From positions 434,001 through 498,000 of the forward strand of contig NZ_SZYH01000002.1 in assembly GCF_005298175.1 (NCBI RefSeq): a DNA stretch of 64,000 nucleotides. The letters are read 5' to 3'. Both the position numbers and the translations under genes were made by a program. The notes beneath the pieces were generated by a model. It was not told the DNA's origin and searched no databases. It was given only the letters and a program-made list of their open reading frames with translations. Below, piece by piece: positions 16,962 through 25,115 of the stretch (positions within the stretch are counted from its first letter, which is position 1; every line of letters starts with the position of its first letter). The stretch is from Marinobacter panjinensis (lineage in GTDB: Bacteria > Pseudomonadota > Gammaproteobacteria > Pseudomonadales > Oleiphilaceae).

Positions 16962-17339
16962 TTAGCTGGCGTAATGGTTGTAGATGCCTTCAATGCGGGA
17001 AAGAGCGTTATCCACGGCCCTTGAATAACCCTTCTTGTCAAAACAGTAGCAGAACTGGAGGCTTACGCGGAAACCCGTCTGAAAGGGTTGGCAGCTGACC
17101 ACCTGGGCGGCAACGCGGGACTCGCGGATGTACTTGCCGTCAAAATCCATATAAAGCCGTGCTCTTGGCTCTACCGGCCTTGGGCACAGGACTGCCATTC
17201 CGTAACGGTTCATATCCAGGCAGGTGACAGCGGTTGAATTCTTCCCTCGACCAAAAAAGCCCCGTTCCTGCAATTGTACCTTCAGGCACATGGCAGGGTA
17301 GCGGTCCTTGATTCTGCGGTCTGCGGAATCATTCGTCAT
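16962..17339 (-). CDS. PilZ domain protein (c-di-GMP receptor candidate)
   Basis: From the ATG at 17339 the protein has 125 residues: DRRIKDRYPAMCLKVQL (the RxxxR motif), then DMNRYGMAVLCP (the D/NxSxxG motif with Asn in place of Ser) and a six-stranded barrel region. These are the two c-di-GMP-contacting motifs of PilZ domains, so it probably senses cyclic di-GMP. The frame is open further upstream, with an ATG at 17390 and another at 17441, but those residues do not resemble the family and the ribosome sites are poor. Target process (motility, exopolysaccharide) is unknown. It is convergent with the flavodoxin-like gene. Confidence 0.75.
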   Translation of the reverse strand: MTNDSADRRIKDRYPAMCLKVQLQERGFFGRGKNSTAVTCLDMNRYGMAVLCPRPVEPRARLYMDFDGKYIRESRVAAQVVSCQPFQTGFRVSLQFCYCFDKKGYSRAVDNALSRIEGIYNHYAS

Positions 17340-17466
17340 AGGTTGGCATCCATTGCTGATCTTGTGTTTGTGATCGGCCCGCTTTTCCATCGGGACATGG
17401 AGTTTAGTTCCCGCAGGTGTGAGTGAAAAATGACCAAGCAAAGAACTGTGATCTGGTTATCAATTT

Positions 17467-17751
17467 CTACGCGCGGGTACTGACCAACCGGCCTCTCCGG
17501 TCTTCGGCAGGGGCTTCCTGCGCGGTCTTCGGGTTCAGCAGGCGTGGGCTGCGCCTGGAGCGCTTCTTGCGGCGATCCGGTCCTTCAAAAGCCACCTGCG
17601 CACGCCGCCGGTCGGGTTGTACTCGACGATCCCACTGGGGTTTTTCCGGAGACGGGGTCGGTTGCTGCGGTTCAGGTAGCGTAAAGGGTTTGCGCTTGCG
17701 CAATGACTCCATCACTGTCAGCGGTTGCGGTTGATTCCGGTAAATATCCAT
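17467..17751 (-). CDS. Small basic, disordered protein of unknown function
   Basis: The 94-residue protein is rich in Arg and Pro, with repeated DRR motifs (WDRRVQPDRRRAQ, GPDRRKKRSRR, AEDRRGR) and no hydrophobic core, so it is probably intrinsically disordered. I know of no function. Short DRR-rich proteins occur in related gammaproteobacteria, which is recollection, not a search result. It lies on the minus strand just upstream of the PilZ gene and divergent from the Lon-like protease gene. A coding role is plausible rather than certain, since the frame is short and the composition biased. Confidence 0.45.
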   Translation of the reverse strand: MDIYRNQPQPLTVMESLRKRKPFTLPEPQQPTPSPEKPQWDRRVQPDRRRAQVAFEGPDRRKKRSRRSPRLLNPKTAQEAPAEDRRGRLVSTRA

Positions 17752-17918
17752 TTTGTGAGCGCCCTGCCTGTGCCTTTCTGCGGTGGCTAATTATGCCCGA
17801 TTGATCAATTTATCGACAAGTTTGGCTAAAACTTTAGGCTGAGCGCGACAGGGCGGGCCCCAGATTCTACAATGACCGCCCATAACCAAATGCTTTCATA
17901 CCGTTACAGGACCGAACC

Positions 17919-20327
17919 TTGAAGTCACTGTCCCTGAACCAGCTCTATAAAGCCTGTGTTTTAAAAGATTTACCGTTCAAGACCACCCGTCAACTCGAGC
18001 CCCTGGCAGAAATCGTCGGCCAGAATCGGGCCCAGGCAGCGGTACGTTTTGCCCTGTCCATGCCCCACGGTGGCTACAACGTTTATGCGGTGGGTCGCAA
18101 CGGGCTCGGTAAGCGCACCATGATGCTGCGGTACCTGGAACACCATGTAGACACGGATAACCAGAGCCACGACTGGTGCTATGTGGCCAACTTCGAGGAG
18201 CCCCGTGTGCCCAGGATGCTCAGGCTGCCTGCCGGCAAGGGCACGGAGTTGAAGCAGGACATGGAAAAGCTGATGGGGCGTCTTATGAAAATGATCCCTC
18301 AGACGTTCGATAGTGATAGCTTTCTGGAGCGTGCTGAAAAGCTGAAGAACGACTACGTCAAGAAGCAGGAAGACGAACTGGAAAAGGTCGCAGACCAGGC
18401 CAAGCGAAAGAAAGTCAGCCTGAACATCACGACCCCGGGCGGCTATCGCCTGGTGGCAATGAATGGCGATGAAGCGCATACCGCCGAGTCGTTCCAGGCC
18501 CTGACTGAGGCACAACGGGACAAGTTCGAAAGCGATATTAACAAGCTGGAGAAAAAGCTCAGACAGGCGCTGCGGAAACTGGCGGACTGGGAGCAGGAAT
18601 ACGCGGAGAGCCAGCAAGCGCTTAATGAGGAGACCCTGGAGGGCATTTCAGGCCATCAGATTGATGAACTGATAGAAAAATATCGGGATCAGCCGGATGT
18701 GGTGGCTTACTTCGACGCCGTTCGCAAGGATCTGTCGGAAAGCCTGGAAATTTTCCTGGAAGACAATGAAGAGCAGGCGGCCATTGCCTATGCCTCTCTG
18801 GACAAGAAGATGCCCCGTCGCTACCTGGTGAATGTACTGGTCCACCAGAAAACCGACGAAGTGCCTGTGGTGGTGGAGGATAACCCCACTTACCACAATC
18901 TGTTCGGTTACGTGGAGAGCGTGACTTTCAAAGGCACGGTGTTTACTGACTTCTCCCTCATTCGCCCCGGCAGCCTTCACCGCGCCAATGGTGGCTATCT
19001 GCTGATGGATGCCATCAAGGTCCTGGAGCAGCCGTTTGTCTGGGATGGCCTCAAGCGGGCCCTGCGTTCAAAGACCATTCAGATCAATTCCCTGGAGCGG
19101 GAATTGACTCTGTCGGGCACTATCTCGCTGGAGCCTGAGGAAATCCCGCTGGACGTCAAAATCGTGCTGTTCGGCGACCGGGAAACCTGGATGTTGCTGC
19201 AGGAGTACGATCCGGAGTTCGCCGAGTTGTTCCGGGTGACGGCGGATTTTGAAAACGAGATGATGCGAACGGACGAAAGCCAGGTACTTTATGCCAAGTT
19301 CATCGCCAGCCTGGTGGATGAAAAGAAGCTGCTTCACTGCAGTAACAAGGCGGTCGCCCGTATCATTGAACACAGTGCACGCATGGCAGAGCATCAGGAT
19401 CGCCTGTCTTTGCATGCAGCGGATATTGCCAACCTGTTGCGTGAGTCCGACTACTGGGCCCGGCAGGCCGGTGCCCGGCTGATCCAGAACTCCCATGTGG
19501 ATCAGGCGCTGGAGAGTGCCCGTTATCGCAGTAGCCGGATTCGTGATCAGTTCTACGACTCCATTCGTGATGGTTCAACACTGGTGTCCACCACAGGTAC
19601 CTGTGTGGGGCAGGTAAATGCGTTGTCGGTACTTTCGACCGGGGGCTTCGAGTTCGGTCTGTCCAACAGAATCACTGCCACCTGCTATTATGGTGATGGC
19701 GGCGTGATGGATATCGAACGTGACGTGAAGCTGGGGGGTAACATCCACTCCAAGGGTGTGATGATACTCAGCTCCTGGCTTTCTTCCCATTTTGCCGTCA
19801 CCGACCCCATGCATCTGTCGGCGAGCCTGACGTTTGAGCAGAATTACGGCGAAGTCGACGGTGACAGTGCGTCCCTGGCAGAGATGTGCGCCCTGGTTTC
19901 GACGCTGTCGGGGCTGCCGGTGCGGCAGGACCTGGCAATCACCGGATCGGTCAACCAGTTCGGCGAGGTTCAGCCGATTGGTGGCGTCAATGAAAAGGTC
20001 GAGGGTTTTTACAGCACCTGCAAACTGGTCGGCGAGCTGACCGGAACCCAGGGCGTGATCGTACCTGCAACCAATGTGCAGAACCTGATGCTCGATCAGG
20101 AAGTCGTACAGGCAGTCCGCGACGGCAAGTTTCATGTTCACTCGGTGTCCCGGGCAGAAGAGGCCATCACGCTTTTGCTGGGCAAGCCGGCAGGCAGGGC
20201 AGACAAAAAAGGCAGGTATCCCAAACAGACTGTTTTTGGCATGATCCAGCAACGTCTGGAGAAGATGCGCGAACACGAGCGTCAGGAACATGCCCGGGAT
20301 GACCACAAAGACCCGTCGATTCACTAA
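17919..20327 (+). CDS. Lon-like ATP-dependent protease (LonB/AsrA-type)
   Basis: The 802-residue protein has an N-terminal AAA-type region with the Walker A-like GRNGLGKRT (about residue 66), an inserted coiled coil (about residues 120-250), an ATPase core with HRANGGYLLMDAIKVL (Walker B region), and a C-terminal Lon protease domain. The catalytic Ser lies in EVDGDSASLAEMCAL and the Lys in IGGVNEKVEGF, the Ser-Lys dyad of S16 peptidases. It lacks the N-terminal LAN domain of classical Lon. As I recall, Pseudomonas AsrA belongs to this group. The start is TTG at 17919, with AGGA eight bases upstream; no ATG gives the family N-terminus. It probably degrades misfolded or regulatory proteins. Confidence 0.9.
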   Translation: MKSLSLNQLYKACVLKDLPFKTTRQLEPLAEIVGQNRAQAAVRFALSMPHGGYNVYAVGRNGLGKRTMMLRYLEHHVDTDNQSHDWCYVANFEEPRVPRMLRLPAGKGTELKQDMEKLMGRLMKMIPQTFDSDSFLERAEKLKNDYVKKQEDELEKVADQAKRKKVSLNITTPGGYRLVAMNGDEAHTAESFQALTEAQRDKFESDINKLEKKLRQALRKLADWEQEYAESQQALNEETLEGISGHQIDELIEKYRDQPDVVAYFDAVRKDLSESLEIFLEDNEEQAAIAYASLDKKMPRRYLVNVLVHQKTDEVPVVVEDNPTYHNLFGYVESVTFKGTVFTDFSLIRPGSLHRANGGYLLMDAIKVLEQPFVWDGLKRALRSKTIQINSLERELTLSGTISLEPEEIPLDVKIVLFGDRETWMLLQEYDPEFAELFRVTADFENEMMRTDESQVLYAKFIASLVDEKKLLHCSNKAVARIIEHSARMAEHQDRLSLHAADIANLLRESDYWARQAGARLIQNSHVDQALESARYRSSRIRDQFYDSIRDGSTLVSTTGTCVGQVNALSVLSTGGFEFGLSNRITATCYYGDGGVMDIERDVKLGGNIHSKGVMILSSWLSSHFAVTDPMHLSASLTFEQNYGEVDGDSASLAEMCALVSTLSGLPVRQDLAITGSVNQFGEVQPIGGVNEKVEGFYSTCKLVGELTGTQGVIVPATNVQNLMLDQEVVQAVRDGKFHVHSVSRAEEAITLLLGKPAGRADKKGRYPKQTVFGMIQQRLEKMREHERQEHARDDHKDPSIH

Positions 20328-20364
20328 GGCGTATCGGCGGTAATTGAAAGGAGAGACAAGTCAC

Positions 20365-20991
20365 ATGACTGATTCCCAGCAAACGGTGTACGTAGTTGAA
20401 GATGACGAGGCGGTGCGTGACTCGCTGGAGTTGCTGCTGAAATCCGATGGCAAGCCCGTCAGCACTTACGAGAATGCCAATACCTTTTTAAAGGATTATT
20501 CCGAAAAGATGGCTGGCTGCATTGTGCTGGATATCCGTATGCCCGGCATGGACGGCATGGAACTTCAGAAAAAACTGAACGAAAAGCATTCCATTCTTCC
20601 GATCATCTTTGTGACCGGCCACGGTGATGTGCCGATGGCTGTAGATGCCATGAAAGAGGGCGCGGTGGACTTCATTCAGAAGCCCTACCGGGAAGAGGCC
20701 TTGTTGCAGAAAATTGAAGCTGCGCTTGAGCAGGACCGGGAACAGCGCAAAACCCTTGGTGAGAAGCAGGAAATCCTGCGCCGGGTGAAGAGCCTGACCC
20801 CCCGTGAACACGAGATAATGGACCGGATGATTGCAGGGCAGGCCAACAAGGTCATAGCGATCGAGCTTGAAATCAGCCAGCGAACCGTGGAAATACACCG
20901 TTCACGGGTCATGCACAAGATGGGTACCCATTCACTGGCACACCTGGTGCGTATGGTTCTGTCCGTAAAGGACCTTATCGACCCGCGCTGA
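20365..20991 (+). CDS. FixJ-like response regulator (receiver + LuxR HTH)
   Basis: The 208-residue protein has a receiver domain (residues ~5-120: acidic pocket EDDEA, phospho-acceptor Asp in CIVLDIRMPGMDG, and conserved Lys in FIQKPY) and a LuxR-type helix-turn-helix (LTPREHEIMDRMIAGQANKVIAIELEISQRTVEIHRS). This is the FixJ/NarL architecture for phosphorylation-controlled transcription. AAGGAG lies 11 bases before the ATG at 20365; a TTG at 20344 in frame is less likely. It is followed 45 bases later by a receiver-PAS-kinase gene, its likely cognate. Targets are unknown; the next genes encode a MaoC-type dehydratase on the opposite strand. Confidence 0.9.
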   Translation: MTDSQQTVYVVEDDEAVRDSLELLLKSDGKPVSTYENANTFLKDYSEKMAGCIVLDIRMPGMDGMELQKKLNEKHSILPIIFVTGHGDVPMAVDAMKEGAVDFIQKPYREEALLQKIEAALEQDREQRKTLGEKQEILRRVKSLTPREHEIMDRMIAGQANKVIAIELEISQRTVEIHRSRVMHKMGTHSLAHLVRMVLSVKDLIDPR

Positions 20992-21036
20992 TTTGGCCGG
21001 CATTATGCAATCACTATCGTAACCGGCCGTATTCAT

Positions 21037-22626
21037 ATGACAGATGCTGTCCTGGAGACAACAGACGTAACGGTTCTGCTTGTTGACGACAACCCGCAAA
21101 ACCTGAAAGTGCTCTATGAAACCCTGAAAGACAAGGGCTACCGCCTGTTGATTGCCAACGATGGTGAAAAGGCACTGGATCTCGCCCATCGTCACCAGCC
21201 TGAAGTTATCCTGCTGGACATCATGATGCCCGAACTGGACGGCTATCAGGTATGTGAGCGCCTGAAGGCCGACCCGGTTACCTCAGACAGTGCCGTTGTA
21301 TTTCTCTCCGCCCTGGACGATCTCCAGGCCAAGGTACGTGGTTTTTCCCTCGGTGGCGCAGACTATATTTCCAAGCCTTTCCAGGCCCAGGAAGTGATTG
21401 CCAGGGTGAAGACCCATGCCCGGGTCATCCGCCTGGAGCGGGAGCTTCAGGCCCGCAATCGCCAGCTCGAGAACGACCAGGCTCGCATACTGAACTCCAT
21501 CAGCGAAGGCATCTACGGCCTGGACGCTACCGGTGTCATCGTGTTCGCCAATCCCGCCGCTGCCGTGACCATGGGTAGCTCTGCTGAGGAATTGATTGGC
21601 CAGAATTTTTTTGATCTCCATTTCCGCACTGCCGGCCAGGGACGCGAGTCGCTCCCGGTTTATGCCACGTGCAGCCAGGGTATTGCGGAAAATCAGCGGG
21701 ATATTGAAATGCTGCGGGCGGATGGCACTGCGTTTCCAGTGGAGTATCGCTCCACGCCCAAACTCGACGGGGAGGAACTGCACGGGGCCGTAGTGGTATT
21801 CCGGGACATCACCGCCGAGCTTGAGAGCGAGCAGGCGCTCGAGAACGCCCGTAACATGGTGCAGGAACAGCGGGAGCAGATCGCCCACTTTTCACGCCTG
21901 ACCACCATGGGAGAAATGGCCGCGGGCGTGGCCCACGAAGTGAACCAGCCGCTGACCGCCATCACCAACTATGCCCGTGTTGCCCGGCGCGTGCTGGCTA
22001 AAGAAGAGCCGGATCACCAGTTGCTTGAAGAGACCCTGGAAAAGATTGAAGCCCAGTCACACCGCGCCAGTGAAGTGATTCGGCGGATTCGCCGGTTCAT
22101 GAAGAAACCGGCGGCGGGAAAGGACGTGCTTTCCATCTCAGCGCTGCTTGAGGATACCCGCCAGTTCGCGGAAGTGGATATTCGTAACAATGAAGGCGGC
22201 GTCGAAATCTCGGTGGCGGATAATGTTCCCGAGGTGCTGGCGGACCCGGTTCAGGTTCAGCAGGTAGCACTGAATCTGATCCGCAACGCCCTGGAGTCAA
22301 CCCGCAGTGCCGGTTTTTCGGCACCTGTGGAAGTGGCAGTGACCATGTCGGGCAGGCGCTGCGTGAGGGTCACAGTGACCGATCACGGCGTGGGTTTGCC
22401 GGATGATGCCGAAGAAAAACTGTTTCTGCCGTTCTACACCACCAAGGAGGAAGGCATGGGGATCGGCCTGCCTATGTGCCGCTCCCTGATCCAGGCCCAG
22501 GGTGGCGATATCGGATTTGAACGCCCGGAGCATGGCGGTGCCTGCTTCTATTTCACCCTGCCCGTGGCAGGTTCCGATGGCACCGCCTGTGCGCCTGACG
22601 CCGACTCTTCAGGGTCGGCGGTTTAA
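21037..22626 (+). CDS. Hybrid sensor: receiver-PAS-histidine kinase, soluble
   Basis: The 529-residue protein starts with a receiver domain (VLLVDDNPQNLKVL, phospho-Asp in ILLDIMMPELDGYQ, Lys in YISKPFQ; residues ~10-130). A coiled coil and a PAS domain follow (ILNSISEGIYGLDATGVIVFANPAA; ~150-270), then a histidine kinase with H-box MAAGVAHEVNQPLTAITNY, N-box LNLIRNALES and a C-terminal GMGIGLPMCRSL ATP lid. There is no membrane segment, so sensing is intracellular, perhaps of redox or a ligand through PAS. The kinase part is FixL-like, which suits the FixJ-like regulator upstream. The N-terminal receiver implies input from another kinase. The PAS domain shows no obvious haem-binding His pattern. 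Confidence 0.9.
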   Translation: MTDAVLETTDVTVLLVDDNPQNLKVLYETLKDKGYRLLIANDGEKALDLAHRHQPEVILLDIMMPELDGYQVCERLKADPVTSDSAVVFLSALDDLQAKVRGFSLGGADYISKPFQAQEVIARVKTHARVIRLERELQARNRQLENDQARILNSISEGIYGLDATGVIVFANPAAAVTMGSSAEELIGQNFFDLHFRTAGQGRESLPVYATCSQGIAENQRDIEMLRADGTAFPVEYRSTPKLDGEELHGAVVVFRDITAELESEQALENARNMVQEQREQIAHFSRLTTMGEMAAGVAHEVNQPLTAITNYARVARRVLAKEEPDHQLLEETLEKIEAQSHRASEVIRRIRRFMKKPAAGKDVLSISALLEDTRQFAEVDIRNNEGGVEISVADNVPEVLADPVQVQQVALNLIRNALESTRSAGFSAPVEVAVTMSGRRCVRVTVTDHGVGLPDDAEEKLFLPFYTTKEEGMGIGLPMCRSLIQAQGGDIGFERPEHGGACFYFTLPVAGSDGTACAPDADSSGSAV

Positions 22627-22630
22627 CCCC

Positions 22631-23506
22631 TCAGCTTCCCCAACGAACCTCGCCGCTCAGGTGAGGGGCGGCTCCTGATGCGTTCAGCAACTGATAATCC
22701 CAGCCAGACTCTCCCGTCTGCCAGTTCAGCTGTGCCGTTCCTGGCAGAAACAGCGGCTTTTTGAACTGGCAGGATACCGATACCGCCTCCTGCCGCCAGC
22801 CACTCTGCTGTTCCAGCACTGCCAGTACCCGGGCCTTGCTCCACATTCCGTGGGCGATGGCCCGGGGGAAGCCGAACGCTTTCGCCGTCAGCGCATGCAG
22901 GTGTATCGGGTTCCTGTCCCCGGACACGCTGGCGTATTGCCGGCCAATGGATTCCGGGGCGCTGATCTCGGTTGTCTCCGGGTAGCGGGGTAATTCGGGT
23001 GGTTTGCCGCCCGATTTATTGCCGCCTTTGTCCGGTTGCCGGAACAGGTTGGTGCTGGTTTCTTCCCACACCAGACGGCCAACTGACCAGGCCTCGGTGA
23101 CCAGGTCGAATTCCAGTCCCTTCTGGGTGTTGTTCTGGCCGTCAAGTCTCACGGTGATGTCCAGGCTTTCGCCGGCACCGACAGGGCGATGCTGGGTGAT
23201 GTGGTTGCGCAGGTGGACAAGGCCCAGCAGTGGCAGGGGGAACGCTTTCTCCGTCAGCAGCATCAGGTGCAGCGGAAAAGCCAGGATGTGGGGCCAGGTG
23301 ATGGGTACCGTTGTTTGTGTACCGAATCCGCATACTTTCTGGTAGCGTTTCAGGTTATCGTTGGCCGTACTGACGCCAATCAGCTTGGCGGACAATCCGG
23401 GAATACGGATGTCACCACCGGAGGGCTTCTCTTTCGGGAGCAGCGCTTTGCTGTAAAGCGACCATAGGCCGGGCGGGTGATTACGATAGATTACAGTATC
23501 TGTCAT
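22631..23506 (-). CDS. MaoC-like (R)-hydratase / acyl dehydratase
   Basis: The 291-residue protein is a double hot-dog enzyme. The N-terminal half is a degenerate hot-dog and the C-terminal half has the MaoC signature YASVSGDRNPIHLHALTAKAFGFPRAIAHGMW (about residues 190-221), with the Asp-His hydratase pair. Such proteins hydrate enoyl-CoA thioesters in fatty-acid or polyhydroxyalkanoate metabolism. The ribosome site AGGAGAG precedes the ATG. It is divergent from an AraC-type regulator, with an inverted repeat at 23561-23582 between them, and convergent with the kinase gene (four bases between stops). The fadH gene lies 3 kb away, so lipid use is the local theme. Confidence 0.85.
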   Translation of the reverse strand: MTDTVIYRNHPPGLWSLYSKALLPKEKPSGGDIRIPGLSAKLIGVSTANDNLKRYQKVCGFGTQTTVPITWPHILAFPLHLMLLTEKAFPLPLLGLVHLRNHITQHRPVGAGESLDITVRLDGQNNTQKGLEFDLVTEAWSVGRLVWEETSTNLFRQPDKGGNKSGGKPPELPRYPETTEISAPESIGRQYASVSGDRNPIHLHALTAKAFGFPRAIAHGMWSKARVLAVLEQQSGWRQEAVSVSCQFKKPLFLPGTAQLNWQTGESGWDYQLLNASGAAPHLSGEVRWGS

Positions 23507-23560
23507 ATTCTTAACTCTCCTGGCACACCTGTGCGTCTATGGCCTGATATGCTCTAATAT

Positions 23561-23582
23561 AAGACTTAGGTTTCAGAGTCTT
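23561..23582. promoter_or_regulatory. Inverted repeat between maoC-like gene and AraC regulator
   Basis: AAGACT (23561-23566) and AGTCTT (23577-23582) form a 6-bp inverted repeat with a 10-base centre in the 169-base divergent intergenic region. Its place and dyad symmetry suit an operator. AraC proteins more often use direct repeats, so assignment to the adjacent regulator is tentative. Confidence 0.35.
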
Positions 23583-23675
23583 GCAAACCTGGGCAGTATG
23601 GGCATTGACCTTGCTCGCCGGCAAGGCTGTCCGGCCGGTCAAGCCAATTAATAAACAACTATAAAGCGGGACACT

Positions 23676-24707
23676 ATGCAGGAACTTCGCGATGCGGGTG
23701 TGATGTTGCGTCTGATTTACCAGGCCATGAAACGCAAAGGGATTGATACCGATGCCATATTTGCCCGACTGGGGGTGGATGAAGCCTATGTCTACACCGA
23801 ACAACTGAGAACGCCCCACAGCGCCCAGCTTTATTTCTGGCAGGTGGTTGAGGATGTCTCTGGCGATCCGGACGCCGGCCTTCACCTTGGCCCGCTTCTG
23901 CCGGCTTACAAAGGGCAGGTGCTGGAGTACCTGTTTCTCAGCAGCCCCACTTTTGGTGAGGGCCTGCGGCGGGCGCAGAACTACCAGCGGCTATTGAGCG
24001 ATGCGGCCAATACCGATTTCTTTATTGAGGGGGATGAGGCCTGCATGGTGCTGGATGCAGCCTCAGATGAGGTCAGCCGCCTGCGGCATTTCAATGAGTG
24101 CTTTGTCCAGGGTCTGATTACCTTTTTCAAATCCATCACTGACGACCAGTTCTATCCTTCCCGGATTGAGTTCGAACATGAGCGCGACCACGGCAAAGCC
24201 CACGCGAGCGAGGTGCTGGGGTGCGATGTCGTGTTTGGCGCGGAGGAGAACCGGCTGTATTTTCCGGCGTCCCTGTTGTCCCACGCGTCACCCCATGCGG
24301 AACCGGAACTGCTGGATCTCCATGAGCGGTTTGCCAGCGAACAGGTCGCTCGCCTTGAGAAAAAGGACATTGTTGGCCAGGTGGAACGGATTGTGGCAGA
24401 GCTGCTGGACAGCGGGGAAGTCACCCTGGATGCGGTGGCCGAACGCCTGGCCATCAAGCCTCGGACCTTACGAACCCGCTTGACCGAAGCAGAAACCAGT
24501 TTCAACCAGGTGTTGGCGGATTTCCGTTATCGCCTGGCGCGACAGCTGTTGGCAACCACCGATGAGTCCATTGATGAGATCGTGTACCTCACGGGCTTCT
24601 CGGAACCCAGCACCTTTTACCGTGCGTTCAAGCGCTGGTCGGGAATGACCCCCATTGAATACCGCAAAACCGCACAGGGAAAGGACGTCATGGTTGATGC
24701 CATGTAA
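23676..24707 (+). CDS. AraC family transcriptional regulator (Arabinose_bd type)
   Basis: The 343-residue protein has an N-terminal ligand-binding region (about 1-200; PF12625-type, with HSAQLYFWQVVEDVSGDPDAGLHLG) and a C-terminal AraC double helix-turn-helix (VTLDAVAERLAIKPRTLRTRL, then IVYLTGFSEPSTFYRAFKRWSG). This subgroup includes OruR/ArgR-like and acyl-responsive regulators. It is divergent from the maoC-like gene and probably controls it. It ends 37 bases before the tRNA-Asp promoter. The effector is unknown; a fatty-acid or acyl derivative would suit the neighbourhood. Confidence 0.88.
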   Translation: MQELRDAGVMLRLIYQAMKRKGIDTDAIFARLGVDEAYVYTEQLRTPHSAQLYFWQVVEDVSGDPDAGLHLGPLLPAYKGQVLEYLFLSSPTFGEGLRRAQNYQRLLSDAANTDFFIEGDEACMVLDAASDEVSRLRHFNECFVQGLITFFKSITDDQFYPSRIEFEHERDHGKAHASEVLGCDVVFGAEENRLYFPASLLSHASPHAEPELLDLHERFASEQVARLEKKDIVGQVERIVAELLDSGEVTLDAVAERLAIKPRTLRTRLTEAETSFNQVLADFRYRLARQLLATTDESIDEIVYLTGFSEPSTFYRAFKRWSGMTPIEYRKTAQGKDVMVDAM

Positions 24708-24744
24708 TGGCGCCGACGTAATCCGATTTTTTTCATGAAAAACG

Positions 24745-24772
24745 TTGACATGCGGGGCCGCCTCTTTATAAT
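24745..24772 (+). promoter_or_regulatory. Consensus sigma70 promoter of tRNA-Asp
   Basis: TTGACA (24745-24750) and TATAAT (24767-24772), both perfect consensus hexamers, are 16 bases apart. They are followed by the GC-rich stretch GCGCCC, a typical discriminator for stringent control of stable RNA genes. The mature tRNA begins about 60 bases downstream. Confidence 0.9.
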
Positions 24773-24832
24773 GCGCCCTCGTTGTCACCGAGCAATCACA
24801 CCCTTGATTGCGCCTGAGGTGGCGGCTCACGC

Positions 24833-24909
24833 GGAGCGGTAGTTCAGCTGGTTAGAATACCGGCCTGTCACGCCGGGGGTCGCGGGTTCGAGTCCCGTCC
24901 GCTCCGCCA
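24833..24909 (+). tRNA. tRNA-Asp (anticodon GTC)
   Basis: The 77-base gene folds as a full cloverleaf: acceptor GGAGCGG pairs with CCGCTCC, the D arm reads AGTTCAGCTGGTTAGA, the anticodon arm GCCTGTCACGC places GTC in the loop, and the T arm is GGGTTCGAGTCCC. The terminal CCA is encoded. The sequence is nearly identical to E. coli tRNA-Asp. There is no clear terminator after it, so transcription may run into the small acidic ORF at 25014. Confidence 0.97.
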
Positions 24910-24951
24910 TTTTCCCCCTCCCTGCACTACATTTATCCATTGTCATTCCTG

Positions 24952-25012
24952 GTTCATCTCCACGTAACAGTTGCATGCTATCGTCTTCCTTATTGATTCA
25001 AAGGAGATGAAC
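24952..25012 (+). promoter_or_regulatory. SD-sequestering stem in leader of acidic microprotein
   Basis: GTTCATCTCC (24952-24961) is perfectly complementary to GGAGATGAAC (25003-25012), which contains most of the ribosome binding site of the ORF starting at 25014. The loop is 41 bases. In the folded state the Shine-Dalgarno sequence would be hidden, suggesting translation control. The pairing is seen directly; the regulatory role is inferred. Confidence 0.5.
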
Positions 25013-25013
25013 G

Positions 25014-25100
25014 ATGTCCGATTACGAAGAAGAACTCATGGAGCGTCAGTTTGAAGATTATGATGACGAAGATTCCCTGGATGACGCCACCGAAATGTAG
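25014..25100 (+). CDS. Acidic 28-residue microprotein (candidate)
   Basis: ATG 25014 to TAG 25098-25100 encodes 28 residues starting MSDYEEELMERQFEDYDDED, of which 14 are Asp or Glu (seven each). The ribosome site AAGGAG (25001-25006) is consensus and seven bases from the start. Half of it is in a perfect 10-bp stem with upstream sequence (24952-24961). It sits 104 bases after tRNA-Asp with no terminator visible between, and its stop is 15 bases from the convergent AraC gene. I know no family. Small size leaves doubt, but the strong ribosome site and strongly biased composition support translation. Confidence 0.5.
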   Translation: MSDYEEELMERQFEDYDDEDSLDDATEM

Positions 25101-25115
25101 TCACGGCTGCAACGC

